From positions 1-11,576 of the forward strand of contig CAAFQT010000158.1 of NCBI GenBank assembly GCA_900765185.1: DNA of 11,576 nucleotides, read 5' to 3'. The number at the start of each line of letters is the position of its first letter. Positions within the stretch are counted from its first letter, which is position 1. The position numbers and the translations under genes are program-made. Under the pieces are notes generated by a model. That model worked only from the letters and a program-made list of their open reading frames with translations. It had not been told where the DNA came from and made no database searches. Positions 5,854-11,576 of the stretch are shown here, piece by piece. This DNA comes from an uncultured Collinsella sp. GTDB taxonomy: Bacteria; Actinomycetota; Coriobacteriia; Coriobacteriales; Coriobacteriaceae.

Positions 5854-7923
5854 CTATCGAACCGAAGAATCGCCCGAGGCCGAAGAGGTATCGGGCTCGT
5901 CATAAATCACGCCGAGCACGTCGCGCACGACATGCATCGCGGTATCTGAGCCACCGCCGCCCTGCTCCAGGACGGTAGCGATGACATACTTGGGGTCATC
6001 GGCCGGTGCATAGGCGCAGAACCACGCGTATTCATCCTCGCCACTTTTCTCGCCCGTGCCCGACTTGCCGTATACCTGCGGCGTCAGGGTGCCAAAGTGA
6101 GCCGCCAGGGACGTCGATGCCGTGTAAATCACGTCGTGCATGCCGTTGCGAACAAGAGCCAAATCCGAATCGCTGTTGATCTTGGCCTCCAGGCGCTTCT
6201 TCTTGCCCTTGCCGTTGTACTTATAGGCATCGCCGTCGCCATCGCGCGACACGGCAGACAAAAACACGTGAGGCACGTACTGTTTGCCGCCGTTGGCAAG
6301 ACCCATATAGGCACACGCCATCTGCAGGGGCGTCACCAGGATGTCGCCCTGACCGATGGCAATGTTGGTCATATCGCCGGCATTCCACTTGCGGTCCTCG
6401 GCAGATGCGTCGGTGAAGTACGACTCTTTCCACTCGGCATCGGGAATACGGCCCGCGCCCTCACTCGGCAGATCGATACCGCAGGTCTTGCCTAGACCCC
6501 AGCGACGAAAGACCTCCTGCAGACCCTCGGGATGTTGCTCGTCATAAAAGAACGCCTTGCCCATGTCGTAGAAGACAGGGTCGCACGAGTTGGCGATTCC
6601 CGACTGCAGCGTCATGGTGCCGTGGCCGGAATGCAGCCAGCAGTACTTGCCCCACGACTTGCCCAGACCCGTCCAATAACCCGTGCAGTTGGTCGTCTGC
6701 CCCGACGTGTAGGTTCCAAACTCAAGACCGGCCAGCGCCGAGAGCGGCTTGATGGTCGAGGCCGACATGTACTGTCCGCTAATGGCGCGGTTGAGCAGCG
6801 GGTGCGAACCCTTGTCATCATTGAGCTCGGTCCACACGTCGTTTGAGACGCCACCGATAAAGACGGACGGATCGAACTTGGGCTCGCTCGCCATGCCCAG
6901 GATCTCGCCATTGTTGGGATCGAGACACACCACAGCGCCGTTGCCGGCATTGCTGTAGCCAGTGGTTTTGGCAAGCTCGATAGCGCTCGCCAGCGCCGTC
7001 TCACAGGCCTGTTGGATCTTAAGGTCGAGCGTGAGCTTAATGTCGGAGCCGGCCTTGGCGGGCACGGCGCCGGCCTGACCGGTCACATTGCCCGAGGCAT
7101 CGACCTTGACGGTCTGCTCGCCACGAATACCCTGCAGCAGGTTTTCGTAGTAGCTCTCAACGCCCGCCTGGCCCACGATATCGCCCGACTGGTACGTAAT
7201 CTTGCCAGCAGAAGCATCATCATCGCCAGAGGTTTTCTTATTCTGGGCCTCGAGCTGCTCGGAGGTAATGGTGCCGGTATAGCCCAAGATATGACATGCC
7301 GTCTCGCCATATGGATACTGGCGCTCGGTACGCTCGGCAATCTTGACGCCTGGGAACTCGCCGGCGTGCTCCTTGATATAGGCAACCGTGGAGCGACGGA
7401 CGTCCGTCGCGATGGTATGCAGGCTCTGGGCGCCCTCCGTATTGTCCTGGATATTGCGCAGAACCGCCACGTAGGGCATACCGAGCACGTTGGCAAGATG
7501 GCGAACCAGAACCTCATCCTCCGCAAGGTCGCGGTAGGCCACGACAGCAAGTGAGGGACGGTTCTGGACAAGCGCCACGCCATTGCGGTCGAGGATGCGA
7601 CCGCGCACAGCGGGTGTTGTAACGGTGCGAGTCTGATTGCTATTGGCCTGCTTCTCGTAATAGTCCGACGAGACCATCTGCATGCCCCACAGCTTGACGG
7701 CAAGTGCCGCAAACATCGCGCCCACACCCGTGGTGAGGATGGAAAAGCGGCCCTTAAAGGCGGTCGACGCGGTATTGCCCTCGCCCTCGGTGGCGCGCGG
7801 GGCCGTTCCATGCTGCGTATCGTAGGTAAAACGGGAATCGCCGCGACGCATGATGACCAGCGCGACCACGATGGCCACAACCAGCACGATACCGGCGATA
7901 ATAACCGTCAACTGGGAAGACAT
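5854..7923 (-). CDS. mrdA: Penicillin-binding protein 2 (class B transpeptidase of the elongasome)
   Basis: The 689-residue membrane-anchored DD-transpeptidase crosslinks new lateral-wall peptidoglycan. The dimerisation/pedestal region starts at TPAVRGRILDRNG (103-115). The penicillin-binding domain has all three active-site motifs: S389-T-I-K392 (acylated serine S389), S446-C-D448 (SXN position, with the Asp seen in PBP2 types) and K620-S-G-T623. The block TNCTGYW ... YCWLHSGHG before SCD is also PBP2-like. Two hydrophobic helices precede the pedestal, residues 7-25 and 62-80, whereas a single anchor is usual. A strong GGGGAGG 7 nt before the ATG at 7923 supports the long form. A short Asp/Ser-rich insert (about 229-240) sits in the pedestal, and a Ser/Asp tail ends the protein. 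It lies 13 bp after mreD and 9 bp before rodA. Confidence 0.95.
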   Translation of the reverse strand: MSSQLTVIIAGIVLVVAIVVALVIMRRGDSRFTYDTQHGTAPRATEGEGNTASTAFKGRFSILTTGVGAMFAALAVKLWGMQMVSSDYYEKQANSNQTRTVTTPAVRGRILDRNGVALVQNRPSLAVVAYRDLAEDEVLVRHLANVLGMPYVAVLRNIQDNTEGAQSLHTIATDVRRSTVAYIKEHAGEFPGVKIAERTERQYPYGETACHILGYTGTITSEQLEAQNKKTSGDDDASAGKITYQSGDIVGQAGVESYYENLLQGIRGEQTVKVDASGNVTGQAGAVPAKAGSDIKLTLDLKIQQACETALASAIELAKTTGYSNAGNGAVVCLDPNNGEILGMASEPKFDPSVFIGGVSNDVWTELNDDKGSHPLLNRAISGQYMSASTIKPLSALAGLEFGTYTSGQTTNCTGYWTGLGKSWGKYCWLHSGHGTMTLQSGIANSCDPVFYDMGKAFFYDEQHPEGLQEVFRRWGLGKTCGIDLPSEGAGRIPDAEWKESYFTDASAEDRKWNAGDMTNIAIGQGDILVTPLQMACAYMGLANGGKQYVPHVFLSAVSRDGDGDAYKYNGKGKKKRLEAKINSDSDLALVRNGMHDVIYTASTSLAAHFGTLTPQVYGKSGTGEKSGEDEYAWFCAYAPADDPKYVIATVLEQGGGGSDTAMHVVRDVLGVIYDEPDTSSASGDSSVR

Positions 7924-7936
7924 CTACGGGCCTCCC

Positions 7937-8503
7937 CTATTTGAGCTTGCGGGTCTTGGGCTTAAAGCGCATACCCGTCTGGCGTCCGCCACGTGCGGAG
8001 AATCCATAGCCGGACTGCGGCACGACGCCGGACATCAAAAACGGAATGGCAACCAGGCCCGTCAGGATCGAGGACGGTAGCGCATGGCCGAAGATCGCCA
8101 CGACAAAGCTCGTCTCCAAACCCATAAACAGCAAGATGATGCTGTAGATCACATTAATGACGAGCGCGAAGGCGCCCACAGTGACGCCACGCGCACTCGG
8201 GGTACCGCCCGTCTGACCGACGGCGCTGTGCACCAGGGCAAAAGAACCCACGGTCAGCAGGAGCGACATAACGCCCACCGGCACGGCAGCGGACAGGTCG
8301 TAGAACAAGCCGCTGCAAAAACCGCACACGACGGCACGGGTCGGGTCACCCGAGAACACGCTTAGGCACACCAGGATAATCATGAAGTTGACGCGACCGC
8401 CCGCAATGGAGATCTGCGGTGCCAGGCCTGCCTGCAGCAGCACGCACACGATGGCGGCGATTACAAACGTGCGGGAGCTCATCCCCTGCTCGTGTAGATC
8501 CAT
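7937..8503 (-). CDS. mreD: Rod shape-determining membrane protein MreD
   Basis: The product of 188 residues is almost wholly hydrophobic, with about five or six membrane helices. It includes FMIILVCLSVF and a GDPTRAVVCGFCSGLFYDLS segment (about residues 52-71) typical of MreD (GxxxGlxyDl). It ends in a basic cytoplasmic tail (RFKPKTRKLK). MreD works with MreC to activate the RodA-PBP2 synthase; it has no known catalytic activity. I start at ATG 8503-8501, which is 7 nt after AGGGGG (8516-8511). An ATG at 8509 is only 1 nt from that site and would add just two residues, so it is less likely. MreD is a poorly conserved family; the position between mreC and the PBP2 gene strengthens the call. 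Confidence 0.9.
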   Translation of the reverse strand: MDLHEQGMSSRTFVIAAIVCVLLQAGLAPQISIAGGRVNFMIILVCLSVFSGDPTRAVVCGFCSGLFYDLSAAVPVGVMSLLLTVGSFALVHSAVGQTGGTPSARGVTVGAFALVINVIYSIILLFMGLETSFVVAIFGHALPSSILTGLVAIPFLMSGVVPQSGYGFSARGGRQTGMRFKPKTRKLK

Positions 8504-8510
8504 GGACATG

Positions 8511-8516
8511 CCCCCT
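8511..8516 (-). promoter_or_regulatory. mreD ribosome-binding site (favours ATG 8503 over 8509)
   Basis: AGGGGG on the minus strand overlaps the mreC stop codon (8517-8515). It is 7 nt from ATG 8503 but only 1 nt from ATG 8509, too close for efficient initiation. Confidence 0.6.
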
Positions 8517-9513
8517 ATTCGTTCGAGCCGGAATCGGTCGTCTCGGACGTGTCGGAACTGTCATCCGAGCTCTCGTCCTTCGTCTTGGTCGCAGCATCGC
8601 GCGACGTTCCCTGCGGCGTGCTGTTGGCCGTGCTCACGTCCTCATCCGAGGCCGACTGTTCGTCGGTCAGCGAGGTAATGACCAGCACTTCCTCGTTGTT
8701 CTCGGCCGTGGTCTGAGCGCGCACCACAATGGTGTAGTACACGTCGTTTGCCGATTTCTCAACCGACGAGACGGTGCCGAGCGGTAGACCCTTGGGAAAC
8801 ACACCGCCGATGCCCGAGGTCACGATGATGTCGCCAACCTTAACGTCGGAGTCGACGCTCACATACTCAAGACGCAGCGTGCCATCAGCCTGACCCTGCA
8901 GCATGCCTTGGGCGCGCGTGTCCTGCACCATAGCGGACACGCCCGAGTTCTCGTCGCCAATCAGGCGAACGGTCGATGTCTTGGCGGAAACTTCGATGAT
9001 CTGGCCGATAACACCGGCCGAACTCGTCACAGGCATGTTGATGGTAAGGCCGTCGGCAGAGCCCTTGTCGATGGTAACGGTCGAGGTCCAGGCATCGCCG
9101 GAGGCACCGACAATACGAGCTGCGGTCGATTTAAGGTTGTAGGTCGACTGCAGGCCGACCAGCCCTTCCAGACGCTCAGCAGTCTTTTGAGCCTCGGAGA
9201 GCTCAGCAACCTTAGAGGTCAGTTCCTCGTTTTGCTTCTTAAGCTCATCAAGCGTGTCCTGCGACGCTGTAAGGTTAGAGAACACGTTGCCGATGGCATT
9301 GAAAGGAGCCGCTACAGCCGAACCCACAAAGCGCACCGGAGAGGTGATCGTCGTTACGCCCGAACGCACGGCATGAATCGGTCCTGCCTCGCCCTCGCGG
9401 ATGTAAAACGTGAGCAGCAACACCGAAATCAGGCTGAAAACAATCAACGGGCGCATACCCGTTGATTGTCGCTTGGTATTCAGATTTGTGGAGAAACCCG
9501 AAGATCGTGCCAA
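8515..9513 (-). CDS. mreC: Rod shape-determining protein MreC
   Basis: The 332-residue single-pass membrane protein scaffolds PBP2 and links it to MreB and MreD. The layout is classical: a short basic cytoplasmic N-terminus, one membrane helix (about 22-38), a coiled coil with heptad-like Leu/Ala spacing (about 84-120, LDELKKQNEELTSKVAELSE), then the paired beta-barrel region (about 129-281) with SSAGVIGQIIEVS, TVRLIGDENSGVSAMVQ, GDIIVTSGIGGVFPKGLPLG and the closing EEVLVIT. Residues 282-332 form a Ser/Asp/Thr-rich tail that looks disordered and is extracytoplasmic. The start is TTG at 9513: AAGGTGG lies 7 nt upstream and no ATG is near. The gap to mreB is 21 bp. Confidence 0.96.
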   Translation of the reverse strand: MARSSGFSTNLNTKRQSTGMRPLIVFSLISVLLLTFYIREGEAGPIHAVRSGVTTITSPVRFVGSAVAAPFNAIGNVFSNLTASQDTLDELKKQNEELTSKVAELSEAQKTAERLEGLVGLQSTYNLKSTAARIVGASGDAWTSTVTIDKGSADGLTINMPVTSSAGVIGQIIEVSAKTSTVRLIGDENSGVSAMVQDTRAQGMLQGQADGTLRLEYVSVDSDVKVGDIIVTSGIGGVFPKGLPLGTVSSVEKSANDVYYTIVVRAQTTAENNEEVLVITSLTDEQSASDEDVSTANSTPQGTSRDAATKTKDESSDDSSDTSETTDSGSNE

Positions 9514-9520
9514 ATGGAAT

Positions 9521-9527
9521 CCACCTT
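9521..9527 (-). promoter_or_regulatory. mreC ribosome-binding site (supports TTG start)
   Basis: AAGGTGG on the minus strand lies 7 nt before TTG 9513-9511. The first in-frame ATG is codon 20, just before the membrane helix, and would delete the basic cytoplasmic N-terminus. Confidence 0.6.
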
Positions 9528-9534
9528 TTGGAAA

Positions 9535-10578
9535 TTAAGCATTGGTCTGGACGAAGCCGCCATCAAACGCATTGGCCTCGAGCACGCGGGCGCAGCCGTT
9601 AACGACGTTATCGAGCGCCGTAGGGCTGACGTTGACCGAAACACCGGTCTCATCGCGCAGGCGCACGTCGAGACCGCGCAGCAGCGCACCGCCACCGGTC
9701 AGCAATATGCCATAGTACATAAGGTCAGAGGCAAGATCGGGCGGCGTAGCATCGAGGGCGTCTTTAACGGCCTTGGCCATCTCGTCGAGCGGCTTGTTGA
9801 GCGCGCGACGAATCTCCTCGCTCTCGATGCGCACGGTCTTGGGCAGACCGGTGATCACGTCGCGGCCGTTGACCTCGACATCGAGCTCGTCCTTGAGCGG
9901 CACAGCGGAGCCGACCTTGATCTTGATGTCCTCTGCCGTACGCTCGCCGATGGCCAGGTTGTAGGCATCGCGAACGTGCGTGAGGATGGCCTGATCGAAC
10001 TCGTCACCGGCAATACGGATGGACTGCGAGACGACGATACCGCCCATAGCGATAACGGCGACCTCGGTGGTACCGCCACCGATGTCGATGACCATGGAGC
10101 CGGTGGGCTCCTCGACGGGCAGGTCGGCGCCGATAGCGGCAGCCATGGGCTCCTCGATCAGGTAGGCCTGGCGAGCGCCGGCCTGGATCGTGGCCTCAAA
10201 TACGGCACGCTTCTCGACCGACGTGACGCCGGAGGGAACGCAGACGACAACGCGCGGACGCGGAGTCCACGGATAGCGCTTCTCGGACGCCTTGTCGATA
10301 AAGTAGCGGAGCATGGCCTCGGTAACATCGAAGTCGGCGATGACGCCGTCCTTAAGGGGACGAACGGCCACGATGTTGCCGGGCGTACGGCCGAGCATGC
10401 GCTTTGCCTCGATACCGACCGCCAGGATGCGCTCGTCGTTCTTGTCGATGGCGACGACGGAAGGCTCGCGGATGACGATGCCCTTGCCGCGCACGGAGAC
10501 AAGCGTATTTGCGGTGCCGAGGTCGATGGCAAGATCGCCCGCATAGCTACCGAAGAACATATCCATCAAAGAAAACAA
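9535..10578 (-). CDS. mreB: MreB, actin-like cell-shape filament protein
   Basis: The 347-residue actin-family ATPase forms membrane-bound filaments that steer lateral-wall synthesis. Nucleotide-binding motifs are present: phosphate 1 DLAIDLGTANTLV (15-27), LIEEPMAAAIG (140-150, with the likely catalytic Glu), phosphate 2 MVIDIGGGTTEVAV (162-175), and the adenosine loop GILLTGGGALLRGL (290-303). The N-terminus MFSLMDMFFGSYAGD could act as an amphipathic membrane anchor. The start is TTG at 10578 with AGGAG 5 nt upstream; ATGs at codons 5 and 7 lie 17 or more nt from that site. The C-terminal stretch SPTALDNVVNGCARVLEANA departs from the usual PL.CVA.G.G pattern. It is the first gene of the wall block and the gap upstream (115 bp) is the largest in the window. 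Confidence 0.97.
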   Translation of the reverse strand: MFSLMDMFFGSYAGDLAIDLGTANTLVSVRGKGIVIREPSVVAIDKNDERILAVGIEAKRMLGRTPGNIVAVRPLKDGVIADFDVTEAMLRYFIDKASEKRYPWTPRPRVVVCVPSGVTSVEKRAVFEATIQAGARQAYLIEEPMAAAIGADLPVEEPTGSMVIDIGGGTTEVAVIAMGGIVVSQSIRIAGDEFDQAILTHVRDAYNLAIGERTAEDIKIKVGSAVPLKDELDVEVNGRDVITGLPKTVRIESEEIRRALNKPLDEMAKAVKDALDATPPDLASDLMYYGILLTGGGALLRGLDVRLRDETGVSVNVSPTALDNVVNGCARVLEANAFDGGFVQTNA

Positions 10579-10583
10579 CGCAA

Positions 10584-10588
10584 CTCCT
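10584..10588 (-). promoter_or_regulatory. mreB ribosome-binding site (supports TTG start)
   Basis: AGGAG on the minus strand is 5 nt from TTG 10578-10576. It is too far from the in-frame ATGs at codons 5 and 7 to serve them well. Confidence 0.6.
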
Positions 10589-10614
10589 GATGTGTTGGAT
10601 GATTGCTGGAAAAC

Positions 10615-10634
10615 TACTAGCTCATGATACTAGC
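10615..10634 (-). promoter_or_regulatory. Direct-repeat pair around a possible mreB promoter -10 box
   Basis: The 7-bp unit TACTAGC occurs twice on the plus strand (10615-10621 and 10628-10634), separated by the palindrome TCATGA. On the minus strand the junction reads TATCAT (10629-10624), a 5-of-6 match to a -10 box, with a poor -35 (GTGAGG) 17 bp upstream. This could be a promoter overlapped by a regulator site controlling mreBCD-mrdA-rodA. The promoter match is weak and the call is tentative. Confidence 0.3.
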
Positions 10635-10638
10635 GCAA

Positions 10639-10671
10639 GCCCGGCACCTCACTTGCGGTGAAGCACCGGGC
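10639..10671 (-). terminator. GC-rich hairpin after the TPR gene, possible terminator
   Basis: On the minus strand GCCCGG (10671-10666) pairs with CCGGGC (10644-10639). Inside, CACC can pair with GGTG after a 5-nt bulge, around an 8-nt loop. It lies 22 bp past the TPR stop codon. The downstream bases (TTGCGC) are not a real T-tract, so it may be a weak or Rho-assisted terminator, or a structured leader element. Confidence 0.4.
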
Positions 10672-10693
10672 AAAGCTAAATCCCATAAGGTCA

Positions 10694-11576
10694 CTACTGG
10701 TTGTCAGCAGCCGAGAAATCCATATCGAGCGAGGAAACGGCCCAGCCGATATGGTTGTCGGAGCGCACGAATTTGACGGTGTACTCCTGCTCGCCGCCCT
10801 TGGACAGCGATGCCTTCACCTTGGCGGCCGTCTCGGTCATGGACTGATCCATGCCCTCGACGGACACGGTGGCACCCTGCGGAATCGAGGAGATGATCAT
10901 CGATTTGGCGTCCTCGGACAGGCTCGAGGCCAGGTAAGACTCGGCCTTTGCGGTGTCACCGTCGCCGGCAGCCTGGAACAGATCGGTAACGACAGACTCC
11001 TGGGACGGGAAGCCAAAGCCGCGCGTGTAGGCAAAGCCAAGACCGCCCACTGCGATCAAAATGAGCAGAAGCAGCACGACGAAGACTTTGAGACCCGTGT
11101 GGCGATGGCGACGACGGACCTTGGCCTGCTTACGATCCTGACGGTCCTGCTGGACCATCTCGGACTCGGACAGCGTAAAGAAGCCGGTGTCCGAGGGATC
11201 GGGCATAAACTGACCGGTCGCGCCCGTAGGATCGAGCGGATCGACGGCAGGGGCGTCCATCGCGGGCGCCGGAGCCGTGGCCATAGCCGTCTGGGCAGAC
11301 AGCGCGGCAAGCGAATCGTGCACGCGGGCAAGCTCATCGGCCTGCTCGGAGGTGAGCTGGTAGATGCCATCGGCAGTAGCGGCGTTAAAGGCGTCGAGTG
11401 CGTCGGAGGGACGGCCGGCGGCAGAAAGCGCCTGACCCATGCCGGCGTTGAGCGCACGCGTGTCGTCGCGGGGGCCGGCAAAGTCGATAGCCGTGCGGTA
11501 GGTCTCCACGGCATCCGCCGGACGGCCGAGCTTAATGAAGCAACGTCCAAGCTCGCCGAGTGCGGCGGCAGGAGCC
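10694..11576 (-). CDS. Tetratricopeptide-repeat protein with one membrane segment and C-terminal outside domain (partial, runs off the right edge)
   Basis: The frame is open to the window edge, so the true start is outside; 293 residues are visible. The first 75 or so contain TPR-like helix pairs (LGRCFIKLGRPADAVETYRT, then MGQALSAAGRPSDALDAFNA), which mediate protein-protein contacts in the cytoplasm. A Pro/Ala/Asp-rich linker and a basic patch (KVRRRHRHTG) lead into a membrane helix (DNA about 11092-11027, VFVVLLLLILIAVGGLGFAY). The outside C-terminal domain of about 110 residues begins VVTDLFQAAGDGDTAKAESYL and resembles the NTF2-like/DUF4878 style of small extracytoplasmic domain, a low-confidence guess. 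Topology is N-in by the positive-inside rule. Partners are unknown; the position before mreB suggests, without proof, a link to the cell envelope. A GTG at 11509 is internal to a TPR helix and not the start. Confidence 0.8.
   Translation of the reverse strand, partial: APAAALGELGRCFIKLGRPADAVETYRTAIDFAGPRDDTRALNAGMGQALSAAGRPSDALDAFNAATADGIYQLTSEQADELARVHDSLAALSAQTAMATAPAPAMDAPAVDPLDPTGATGQFMPDPSDTGFFTLSESEMVQQDRQDRKQAKVRRRHRHTGLKVFVVLLLLILIAVGGLGFAYTRGFGFPSQESVVTDLFQAAGDGDTAKAESYLASSLSEDAKSMIISSIPQGATVSVEGMDQSMTETAAKVKASLSKGGEQEYTVKFVRSDNHIGWAVSSLDMDFSAADNQ

Noticed and set aside
9466..10590. 374-residue plus-strand open frame opposite mreB
   Set aside because: MreB is certain on the minus strand; the antisense product is Asp/Gly/Leu-biased with no motif.
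11507..11509. GTG as the start of the TPR protein
   Set aside because: The frame stays open to the window edge and the residues upstream (LGRCFIKLGRPADA) continue a TPR helix, so the GTG is internal.
1..11576. Mobile elements, CRISPR arrays, tRNA or rRNA genes, phage or defence genes
   Set aside because: No repeat array, transposase, integrase, tRNA cloverleaf or rRNA stretch was seen; the window is almost completely filled by the listed core genes.

Overview
This window holds a tightly packed, single-strand (all minus) run of conserved bacterial housekeeping genes. The order of transcription is from right to left. By eye the DNA is GC-rich (roughly 60%). The long open frames on the plus strand are mirror images of real minus-strand codons. 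The combination of a Gram-positive-type mreBCD-PBP2-rodA cluster, an L27 without the cleaved Firmicute N-terminal extension, and the radical SAM / DUF2344 pair before rplU-rpmA-obgE suggests a high-GC anaerobe of the class Coriobacteriia, possibly Collinsella-like. That taxonomic call is inference from gene order and protein style, not a database result.

Layout from the right edge to the left, which is 5' to 3' on the coding strand. (1) 11576-10694: the 3' part of a tetratricopeptide-repeat protein with one membrane segment and an outside domain, cut by the window edge. (2) 10693-10579: the only gap over 100 bp, with a GC-rich hairpin and a pair of 7-bp direct repeats around a possible -10 box. 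This is the likely control region of the wall genes. (3) 10578-4618: the elongasome block mreB, mreC, mreD, mrdA (PBP2) and rodA, with gaps of 9 to 21 bp and Shine-Dalgarno sequences overlapping or abutting upstream stop codons. (4) 4599-3670: a DUF697-type membrane protein with a degenerate, G-domain-like N-terminal half. (5) 3659-973: a radical SAM protein (TIGR03960 type) overlapping its DUF2344 (TIGR03936 type) partner by ATGA. (6) 976-948: a strong sigma-70-type promoter whose -35 box overlaps the DUF2344 stop codon. (7) 905-240: rplU (L21) and rpmA (L27). (8) 214-172: an intrinsic terminator-like hairpin. (9) 155-1: the first 51 codons of the ribosome-assembly GTPase gene obgE.

Functionally, MreB, MreC, MreD, PBP2 and RodA form the lateral-wall (rod) synthesis machine. 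MreB filaments scaffold it, MreC/MreD couple and activate it, RodA polymerises glycan strands and PBP2 crosslinks them. L21, L27 and Obg serve the large ribosomal subunit. Between the two blocks sit three proteins of uncertain role (the DUF697 protein, the radical SAM enzyme and DUF2344).

Nothing here is an obviously new system such as a defence island, phage or CRISPR array. The points most worth a second look are the attenuator-like terminator directly before the obgE ribosome-binding site, the pseudo-GTPase-like DUF697 protein, the extra membrane segment in PBP2, the uncharacterised radical SAM pair, and the use of TTG start codons by four genes.
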